Below, in pieces: positions 1 to 5,370 of a stretch of DNA of 5,370 nucleotides. Origin of the DNA: Acidobacteria bacterium UBA6911. GTDB lineage: Bacteria > Acidobacteriota > UBA6911. Below the pieces are notes generated by a model. It was not told where the DNA came from and did not search any database. It saw only the letters and a list, made by a program, of their open reading frames with translations. The stretch is from NCBI GenBank assembly GCA_002451015.1, contig DKBB01000237.1, positions 1 to 5,370 of the forward strand, written 5' to 3'. A program made the position numbers and the translations under genes. Each line of letters opens with the position of its first letter. The stretch's first letter is position 1.

Positions 1-803
1 TGGATTTCAAAAGGATCCAGTTCACGCCTGATTTAATGCCGGCCGATATTACCGGAACGGATATCATTCAGGAAGACGCGACCACGGGAAAACGGGAGCT
101 TGTTTTCGTAAAGGGCCCGGTATTCACTAATATCCTGCTTGCCGATGAAATCAACCGCACTCCGCCCAAAACGCAGGCCGCGCTGCTTGAAGCGATGGAG
201 GAACTGCAGGTTACGGTGCAGGGAGTGACGTATCCCATGGACCGTCCGTTTTTCGTACTGGCCACCCAGAATCCGATTGAACTGGAAGGAACCTACCCTC
301 TACCCGAAGCGCAGCTGGACCGATTCATGTTCAATATCGTCATCGACTACCTCGAGGAGGAGGATGAACATCAGGTGGTAACCACAACCACCATGCCGCA
401 GGATATTCAGCTCAAGCAGACCGTCACGGGACAGGACATTATCGAATACCAGAAGCTGGTGCGCCGCGTCCCGGTGCCGGAATCGGTATCGCGCTACGCG
501 GTGGCTCTCGTGAGGGCCAGCCGCCCCGGTCAGAACGGGGGATTGGATTTCACAAAAGAATATGTCAACTGGGGAGCCAGCCCGAGAGCCGCACAGTACC
601 TTCTGCTGGCCGGTAAGGCGCGCGCGCTTCTTTACGGGCGGTTTAATGTTTCGATTGAAGATGTTCAGGCCCTGGCCTATCCGGTGATGCGGCACAGGAT
701 CCTGACCAATTTCCATGCTGAATCCCAGCGAATCTCAACGGAAGAAATTATTCGACTACTTTTAGAAGCGGTGCCCGTACCGCAATCGGGATTAACAACA
801 TGA
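1..803 (+). CDS. MoxR-family AAA+ ATPase, 5' truncated by window edge
   Basis: C-terminal 266 residues of a MoxR-type AAA+ ATPase; the reading frame is open from the first base, so the Met at 36 is internal. The first visible residues, DFKRIQFTPDLMPADITG, match the stretch that follows Walker A in this family, so the P-loop and true start lie upstream of the window. Seen here: Walker B (LLADEIN, Asp-Glu at 144-149), the RTPPKTQAALLEAMEE helix, sensor 1 (ATQNP, 261-275), the EGTYPLPEAQLDRF segment (288-329) and sensor 2 (GASPRA, from 573) followed by LLLAGKARALLYGR. The end, LLEAVPVP, is where family members normally stop, so the C-terminus looks intact. No membrane segment is visible. MoxR proteins use ATP hydrolysis for chaperone-like remodelling or metal-cofactor insertion, usually with a vWA partner encoded next door; the adjacent DUF58 gene fits that. 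The specific client is not known from sequence. Confidence 0.96.
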   Translation, partial: DFKRIQFTPDLMPADITGTDIIQEDATTGKRELVFVKGPVFTNILLADEINRTPPKTQAALLEAMEELQVTVQGVTYPMDRPFFVLATQNPIELEGTYPLPEAQLDRFMFNIVIDYLEEEDEHQVVTTTTMPQDIQLKQTVTGQDIIEYQKLVRRVPVPESVSRYAVALVRASRPGQNGGLDFTKEYVNWGASPRAAQYLLLAGKARALLYGRFNVSIEDVQALAYPVMRHRILTNFHAESQRISTEEIIRLLLEAVPVPQSGLTT

Positions 804-882
804 GGAATTTCGAAAGAACCTGAATATCGGGGCTCTGGAATGGGCGTCGTTTTCTTTACGCTGTTCGTCACTCGCTAAAATT
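804..882 (+). other. Gap between MoxR and DUF58 genes with a 7-codon overlapping start
   Basis: The MoxR stop TGA (801-803) overlaps an ATG at 800, forming ATGA. That ATG opens only a 7-codon peptide (MRNFERT) ending at 821-823. The DUF58 frame is open back to a TAA at 793-795 but has no ATG, GTG or TTG before 883. GAGG at 802-805 is the only Shine-Dalgarno-like string, and it is far from 883. A TAAAAT at 876-881 resembles a -10 box but lies too close to the start and has no good -35. A plausible inference is that the short reading event keeps ribosomes on the message for DUF58; nothing here proves it. Confidence 0.3.
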
Positions 883-1797
883 ATGGCTGACTTTACTACT
901 ACAATACCCCAAGCCACCCGCTTCATCGACCCGCAGGCGCTGACCCGCATCGCTTCTCTGGAGCTGATTGCCCGAACGGTCGTGGAAGGTTTTATATCGG
1001 GGCTTCACCGGTCTCCCCATCTTGGATTCAGCGTTAATTTTGCCGAATATCGCACCTACCGCCCCGGCGACGACATCAGGAAAATCGATTGGAAAGTATA
1101 CGGGCGCACCGACCGGTTCTTTGTCAAAGAGTATGAAGGGGAAACCAACACGGGGATTCACCTGATTCTGGATTGCAGCCGGTCCATGGATTACGGCAAC
1201 AAGGGGATCCGCAAACTGGAGTATGGACAATTCCTTGCGGCGTCTTTGGGTTATTTTGCCTTCAAACAGAGGGATGCGGTCGGGTTCATATCCTTTGACA
1301 ACGACATCATCGACTACATTCCGGCGCGGAGCAGCATCGGTCATTTGAATACCGTGCTGCATGCCGTTGAGAGAGCGCGTCCCGGGGAAAGAACCGATTT
1401 TTACCGGACGCTGGTGAATGTTTCCGAAAGGATACGCCGGCGGGGGATCGTCGTCGTAATATCGGATCTTTTTGACGATCCCGACAAGGTGACGCACGGA
1501 TTGAGGCATCTTGCGTCCCGCGGGAATGACGTGATCGTGTTCCAAATACTCGATCCGTCCGAGCTGCACTTCGATTTTCCTGACGCGGCCCAGTTTGTGG
1601 ATATGGAGACAAGGGCTGAGATGCACGTCATTCCGGACTATCTGCGCCAGGAATATATAAAATTGATAGCCGGACAGATCTCTGAATATGAAAAAGAATG
1701 CCGCAAAGATCGCATGGATTTTGCGCTTATCGACACTTCCAGGCCTCTGGACAAAGCCCTGTTCAGTTATCTGGTCCGTCGACAACAGCTTTACTAA
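883..1797 (+). CDS. DUF58 family protein with vWA-like fold
   Basis: Complete 304-residue soluble DUF58 protein. The signature block is strong: LELIARTVVEGFISGLHRSPHLGFSVNF (about residues 26-53), then AEYRTYRPGDDIRKIDWKVYGRTDRFFVKEYE (54-85). A vWA-like half follows with a full metal-binding (MIDAS) set: DCSRS at 97-101, a Thr-Asp at 171-172 in GERTDF, and ISD at 193-195. The last ~50 residues (PDYLRQEYIKLIAGQISEYEKECRKDRMDFALIDTSRPLDKAL) match the usual C-terminal end of the family. There is no signal peptide or membrane helix, unlike the longer DUF58 type with two N-terminal helices, so a cytoplasmic location is expected. It probably binds the MoxR ATPase as its vWA partner or adaptor; this is inferred from adjacency and family precedent. 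ATG 883 is chosen because the homologous region begins about 14 residues later and no standard start lies upstream in frame, although no ribosome binding site precedes it. Confidence 0.95.
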   Translation: MADFTTTIPQATRFIDPQALTRIASLELIARTVVEGFISGLHRSPHLGFSVNFAEYRTYRPGDDIRKIDWKVYGRTDRFFVKEYEGETNTGIHLILDCSRSMDYGNKGIRKLEYGQFLAASLGYFAFKQRDAVGFISFDNDIIDYIPARSSIGHLNTVLHAVERARPGERTDFYRTLVNVSERIRRRGIVVVISDLFDDPDKVTHGLRHLASRGNDVIVFQILDPSELHFDFPDAAQFVDMETRAEMHVIPDYLRQEYIKLIAGQISEYEKECRKDRMDFALIDTSRPLDKALFSYLVRRQQLY

Positions 1798-1801
1798 TGG
1801 A

Positions 1802-1841
1802 TGGCGGTTGAAAATCTTCACCGGTCCTCAATCATCCGCCA
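1802..1841 (+). other. Possible imperfect hairpin between DUF58 and vWA genes
   Basis: TGGCGG (1802-1807) can pair with CCGCCA (1836-1841), and TTGA (1808-1811) with TCAA (1828-1831), leaving a 4-base bulge (TCAT) and a 16-base loop. It lies wholly in the 64-base gap. There is no T-run after it, so it is not a typical terminator. It could modulate translation or processing of the downstream gene or be chance; the pairing is modest. Confidence 0.2.
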
Positions 1842-1853
1842 ATGCGTAACGGT

Positions 1854-1857
1854 AGGG
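1854..1857 (+). promoter_or_regulatory. Weak ribosome binding site for the BatA-like gene
   Basis: AGGG lies 4 bases before the ATG at 1862. It is the only purine-rich Shine-Dalgarno-like stretch close to that start. The match is short and the spacing tight, so it is a weak site. The start itself is well fixed by the conserved BatA N-terminus. Confidence 0.35.
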
Positions 1858-1861
1858 CGAT

Positions 1862-3985
1862 ATGGCTTTTCTGAATCCACTATTCCTTTTAGGCGGGCTG
1901 GCAGCGGCTGTGCCGATCCTGCTGCACCTGGTCAAACGTGCGAATGCCCGAAAGATTGATTTCCCCACGCTGATGTTCCTTCGCAAAATCGATAAAAAGA
2001 CCATCCGCTACCAGAAATTGCGCCGTCTGCTGCTGCTCTTGTTGCGCGTTCTCGCGTTCCTGCTCCTGGTTTTGGCATTCATGCGCCCCTATCGTGAAAA
2101 AGCCCCCGTATCCGCGGCCGTGGCGGGAGGCACCGCCAGCACGCACATAATAGCGATGGACACCTCCATGAGCATGAGCTACCAGGATCGATGGGAGCGT
2201 GCGAAATCCGCCGCCGAGGATATTGTGCGGGGATCGGGCCCCAGGGATACATTCGCCCTTCTCGACTTTTCCGACAGAACCATGATTCGGACGCTCCTCA
2301 CGCGGGACGGATCGACTGTCTTGAGCGAGATCGGGAATATCCCGGAGCCCGGCGATCGGCCAACCCGATACGTTCCAGCGCTCAAGGCAGCGGAAAAGAT
2401 CGCGCTGGAGGCCGGAACGGCAAAGCGCGTCATCCATTTGATTTCCGACTTTCAGAAAAACGGATGGACGGATGAAGAACGGGATTATCAGCTTGCCGGC
2501 GGTATTGAGCTTCGGTCGGTGGATCTCGGATCGGATGCATTCAGCAATCTGGCGATCCGAAATGTTCATACTAATGAAGCGGACCAAGGCAGTGCCTTCA
2601 ATTTGCGTATCCAGGCTTCCGTCGTAGAGTTCGGAAACCGGGACCGGTCCGATGTTAGGGTCGGGCTTGCCGTGGACGGACGCGCTATTTCAGAGAAAAC
2701 CGTCCAGGTCGCCGGAGGAGGGACCGAAGAAATCGAATTTCAGGTTCCGGGCCTCATTCCTGGAGAGCATTCCTTTGTTCTGGAAATCGACGATCCCTCT
2801 CTCGAACGGGACAACCGTTTTTACATGACGGTCGAAGTGCTTGGAAAGACTCCAGTTATTGTGGCCGAAAGCCCTGGAACCCGGAACCGGCGCGCTTCCA
2901 GTTTCTTTCTGGCAATGGCTTTGAATGTGGATCGGCTGTCTCCCTATCAGGTTACAGCCGTCTCCCCAGGCAATCTGGATTTTAGAGGGAAGCTCCTTAT
3001 CTGGAATAACATTTCGACAGACGATGCAGCGTTACAGAAGCGCCTGGAGGATTTTGTCAGGAGTGGCGGGGGAATAATTGTCGTCCTGGGGGATGCAACG
3101 CAGGCGTCCGTATTTAACCGCGGCTTCGGCGCCTGGCTTCCCGTCAAATTGGACGAGACCGCATCCGGCAAGGGACGCCCGGAATCCAGACCGGCAGATG
3201 ACTTTGTACTGATGACGGATATACGGACGGATCACCCGATCTTTCTGCCTTTCGGCAAACCGCATTCGGGCACTTTTTCCGGTGCAAGATTTTACGACTA
3301 CACCCGGATCGTGCCCGAGACGGGGGCCGAGGTGCTGGCGCGGTTTGACAACGGCGATCCCGCCCTGGTTTCCATCGGGATCGACAAGGGACGCATCCTC
3401 ATTTTTGCCTCCTCGGCGGACGACACCGGAAACGACTTGCCGCTCAAGGCTGTGTACGCTCCTTTCTGGCAGCAGATGCTGCGCCACCTGGAGAGCTTTG
3501 AGGAACAAACGAATTGGCTCGAAATAGGGGACGTCGTCGATCCGAAAAAGGTTTTGGCGGAGAAGGCATTCCGGCGGGGCGACGAGGCGCCGGATCCGGG
3601 CGAGGCCGTTGCTATGCTGGATCCGGCCGGGCAGCGCCTGGAGCTAAAGCCGGACTCCGCGGGCGCAGTAACGGAAAAAGCGGGTTTTTATGATATTCGC
3701 ACCGCACACCTCGACGCCACCGTAGCGGTCAATACGGTGCCGGTGGAATCGGATTTGACGCACGGTAGCGCCGAGGAAATGACGGCTGCCTGGGTAAGCT
3801 CCCAACCCGGGGCATTTTCTATAAATGAAGAGCCTTCAGCCCTCGAAAAAGACAGAAGCCAACGCATCTGGATTTTCCTCTTTCTGGCGGCTCTGCTATT
3901 CTTAGTATCAGAGTTGTTTTTATCCAACAGCGGATTGAAAGTGAAAAGCGATGAAGCCGAGAAAGTTACGACAATAAACTCGTAA
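1862..3985 (+). CDS. BatA-like membrane-anchored vWA protein with GATase-like central region
   Basis: Complete 707-residue protein. The N-terminus MAFLNPLFLLGGLAAAVPILLHLVKR is the classic BatA/aerotolerance N-terminal domain and fixes the start. Helices lie at about 4-22 and 54-75, with a strongly basic loop between them, so the loop is predicted cytoplasmic and the following region external. The vWA domain spans about 95-225 with MIDAS residues DTSMS (100-104), Thr168 (GDRPTRY) and ISD (194-196). Residues ~228-328 look like a beta-sandwich (CARDB/Ig-like). Residues ~330-545 resemble a class I glutamine-amidotransferase-like fold (KLLIWNN, FVRSGGGIIVVLGD at 398-411, GRILIFAS at 510-517) but contain no cysteine. 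The VNTVPVESDL segment (623-632) recurs in such proteins, and a third helix lies at ~669-688 before a short charged tail. Bat proteins were linked to aerotolerance in Bacteroides, but biochemical function is unsettled. The gene probably acts with the DUF4175-like product 15 bases downstream. Confidence 0.93.
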   Translation: MAFLNPLFLLGGLAAAVPILLHLVKRANARKIDFPTLMFLRKIDKKTIRYQKLRRLLLLLLRVLAFLLLVLAFMRPYREKAPVSAAVAGGTASTHIIAMDTSMSMSYQDRWERAKSAAEDIVRGSGPRDTFALLDFSDRTMIRTLLTRDGSTVLSEIGNIPEPGDRPTRYVPALKAAEKIALEAGTAKRVIHLISDFQKNGWTDEERDYQLAGGIELRSVDLGSDAFSNLAIRNVHTNEADQGSAFNLRIQASVVEFGNRDRSDVRVGLAVDGRAISEKTVQVAGGGTEEIEFQVPGLIPGEHSFVLEIDDPSLERDNRFYMTVEVLGKTPVIVAESPGTRNRRASSFFLAMALNVDRLSPYQVTAVSPGNLDFRGKLLIWNNISTDDAALQKRLEDFVRSGGGIIVVLGDATQASVFNRGFGAWLPVKLDETASGKGRPESRPADDFVLMTDIRTDHPIFLPFGKPHSGTFSGARFYDYTRIVPETGAEVLARFDNGDPALVSIGIDKGRILIFASSADDTGNDLPLKAVYAPFWQQMLRHLESFEEQTNWLEIGDVVDPKKVLAEKAFRRGDEAPDPGEAVAMLDPAGQRLELKPDSAGAVTEKAGFYDIRTAHLDATVAVNTVPVESDLTHGSAEEMTAAWVSSQPGAFSINEEPSALEKDRSQRIWIFLFLAALLFLVSELFLSNSGLKVKSDEAEKVTTINS

Positions 3986-4000
3986 TCAAAGCGGGGTTTT

Positions 4001-5370
4001 ATGACTTCCTATGAGAGTCTTTTGGAAAGAGTCCGGAAGGTGCGCAGGCGTTGGCGCTCACAAATCCTGGTCAGGGGGATCGCTATTCTTCTGGCCTCTA
4101 CGATCGCCCTTCTGGTTCTTGGTATCTGGGGCGCAGACCTGTTCGGCTTCCAACCGGCTGCCGTCTGGATTGTGCGCCTTCTGACAGGCGGTCTGGTGAT
4201 TTTTGTGGCCTGGTATTTTCTATACCTTCCACTGCACGTGAGGATCAGCCATGTTACCGTTGCCCAGTACATCGAAGAGAAGTACCCCCAACTCGAAGAC
4301 CGGCTTGTAACCGCTGTGGAGTATGGAAATCGCAAGACCTCGGACTCGGGCATGATCAATCTTCTGATTAAGGATGCATTGAAGCAGACATCGCGCGTCG
4401 ATTTTTCGGTATTTCTGAATCGCAGACGCCTGACCGCTTTCGGGGTTCTGGGACTCGGGGCATTAGGAGCTCTATTAGCGCTTCTGACATGGGGCCCGTC
4501 CTACATTCCTTACGGTTTCAGCAATCTGTATGCTCCCTGGACGGAAGCGTCCCTCGGTTCCGCAAGGATGATTATGGTGGCCCCCGGAAATATCGAAATC
4601 GCGAAGGGAAGCGATCAGCTGATCGATGCTCAGCTGGTCGGTTTTGACTCGCCGGATGTCCGTTTATACCGTCAGTCCTCGAAATCCGCTCCCTGGAGTT
4701 TTACGGCTATGGAGCCGGACCCGCGCGGCAGCACTTTTCGATATCTGCTCGTCGATGTGCAGGCTTCCCAGCGTTACTATGTCGAATCCAAGGGGGTGCG
4801 CTCCCCGGTGTACTCCCTGGAGGCGGTCGATCAAGCCCATGTGGACAGAATTGATCTTACCTACAATTTCCCGGCCTATACCGGAATGTCGCCTCAGCCC
4901 GTTGAAGACGAGGGCGACATTTCAGCGCTCGAGGGAACACAGATGGATCTCCGGATCCGCCTAAACATCCCTGTCCAATCCGCCCGCCTTCTCTTCGACG
5001 ACCGGTCCACGCTGGATCTCAGCGCGACCGGAGACAGGGAGTTTGCCGGAAGCTTCATTCTGGAGCGTCCTGGATCCTATGTGGTCGAGGTCACGGAACC
5101 CCGGTGGGGAGAACATCCGGCGTCCCCGGAATATGAGATCGAAGTCATTGAAGATGAAATCCCTGCGATCACTATCACCCGACCGATGCGGGATGTCCGT
5201 GCCACGAGTATTGAAGAGGTTTTCTCCGAGGTAAAAGCCGAGGACGATATCGGAGTAGGGAAAGTGGAATTGCGCTATTCGGTTAACGGTGCCGCAGAGG
5301 AGACGATCAGTCTTTACCGCGGAAATCCTCCGGAGCGGTCTCTCACGGCTTCGCATACATTTTTCCTGGA
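4001..5370 (+). CDS. DUF4175-like multi-helix membrane protein, 3' truncated by window edge
   Basis: The frame from ATG 4001 stays open to the last base, giving 456 visible residues without a stop; the C-terminus is missing. The start lies 15 bases after the previous stop, with only a poor GCGGGG (3991-3996) ahead of it. The N-terminus is basic (RVRKVRRRWR), then come helices at about 24-42, 55-77 and 146-164. Between helices 2 and 3 is a predicted cytoplasmic segment with VTVAQYIEEKYPQLEDRLVTAVEYGN (85-110), typical of this family. After helix 3 a long predicted external region holds Ig-like beta repeats: about 185-275, then 280-385 with NFPAYTGMSPQPVEDEGDISALEGT, then 386 onward with DEIPAITITRP and AEDDIGVGKVELRYSVNG (413-430). 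These match DUF4175-type proteins found next to BatA-like genes, which usually exceed 700 residues and often end in coiled coil. Function is unknown; a scaffold or partner for the vWA protein in the envelope is inferred from context. Confidence 0.88.
   Translation, partial: MTSYESLLERVRKVRRRWRSQILVRGIAILLASTIALLVLGIWGADLFGFQPAAVWIVRLLTGGLVIFVAWYFLYLPLHVRISHVTVAQYIEEKYPQLEDRLVTAVEYGNRKTSDSGMINLLIKDALKQTSRVDFSVFLNRRRLTAFGVLGLGALGALLALLTWGPSYIPYGFSNLYAPWTEASLGSARMIMVAPGNIEIAKGSDQLIDAQLVGFDSPDVRLYRQSSKSAPWSFTAMEPDPRGSTFRYLLVDVQASQRYYVESKGVRSPVYSLEAVDQAHVDRIDLTYNFPAYTGMSPQPVEDEGDISALEGTQMDLRIRLNIPVQSARLLFDDRSTLDLSATGDREFAGSFILERPGSYVVEVTEPRWGEHPASPEYEIEVIEDEIPAITITRPMRDVRATSIEEVFSEVKAEDDIGVGKVELRYSVNGAAEETISLYRGNPPERSLTASHTFFL

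Noticed and set aside
853..888. Possible promoter with TAAAAT at 876-881 as -10
   Set aside because: The predicted transcription start would fall at or after the ATG at 883, and the only -35-like string (TTTACG, 856-861) is spaced about 14 bases away, which is too short.
868..1821. 317-codon open frame on the minus strand covering the whole DUF58 gene
   Set aside because: It is an exact antisense shadow of a strongly conserved gene, has no recognisable domain and no ribosome binding site; codon bias on the + strand explains its openness.
1801..1959. Short + strand frame from ATG 1801 running into the BatA-like gene
   Set aside because: Overlaps the conserved BatA N-terminus in another frame; no ribosome binding site or protein-like character.
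1889..2587. 232-codon minus-strand open frame inside the BatA-like gene
   Set aside because: Lies opposite the conserved N-terminal and vWA regions; its translation looks like arbitrary low-conservation sequence.
2641..2650. Perfect 10-base palindrome GGACCGGTCC
   Set aside because: Lies in coding sequence with no repeats of the full palindrome elsewhere in the window; expected by chance in GC-rich DNA.
4051..4371. 106-codon + strand frame starting at 4051
   Set aside because: Out of frame with the DUF4175-like gene, which is continuously open through here and shows family motifs; the alternative translation resembles nothing.

Overview
The window is a single-strand (+) block of four adjacent genes, with both end genes running off the window. 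In order they are: the C-terminal part of a MoxR-family AAA+ ATPase (1-803), a complete soluble DUF58 protein with a von Willebrand factor A fold (883-1797), a complete BatA-like membrane-anchored vWA protein (1862-3985), and the N-terminal 456 residues of a large DUF4175-like membrane protein (4001 to the end, still open). The gaps are 79, 64 and 15 bases. I see no convincing promoter or rho-independent terminator inside the window, so one polycistronic transcript is the simplest reading. There are no RNA genes, mobile elements or CRISPR arrays, and no gene-free stretch reaches 300 bases.

Likely roles: MoxR ATPases paired with vWA proteins are known as chaperone-like or assembly modules (for example MoxR in methanol dehydrogenase maturation, RavA-ViaA, and the Bacteroides Bat aerotolerance cluster). 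Here the ATPase and the DUF58 protein have no membrane segments and should act in the cytoplasm. The two downstream proteins are membrane-anchored, and their large domains are predicted to be outside the cytoplasmic membrane. The set therefore looks like an envelope-associated MoxR/vWA system whose substrate cannot be read from the window.

Organism: the exported domains and the gene set suggest a diderm (Gram-negative) bacterium with moderately high GC. MoxR/DUF58/BatA/DUF4175 blocks of this kind are, from general knowledge, common in Acidobacteriota and related uncultured phyla. I lean that way with low confidence, because no taxonomic marker gene is present. Ribosome binding sites are weak throughout, so starts were chosen mainly from family alignment and open-frame limits.

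The cluster type itself is recognisable rather than new. The less explained points are the DUF4175-like partner, the cysteine-free pair of membrane proteins, the glutamine-amidotransferase-like but apparently non-catalytic middle of the vWA protein, and the unusual gene junctions with very short overlapping start codons.
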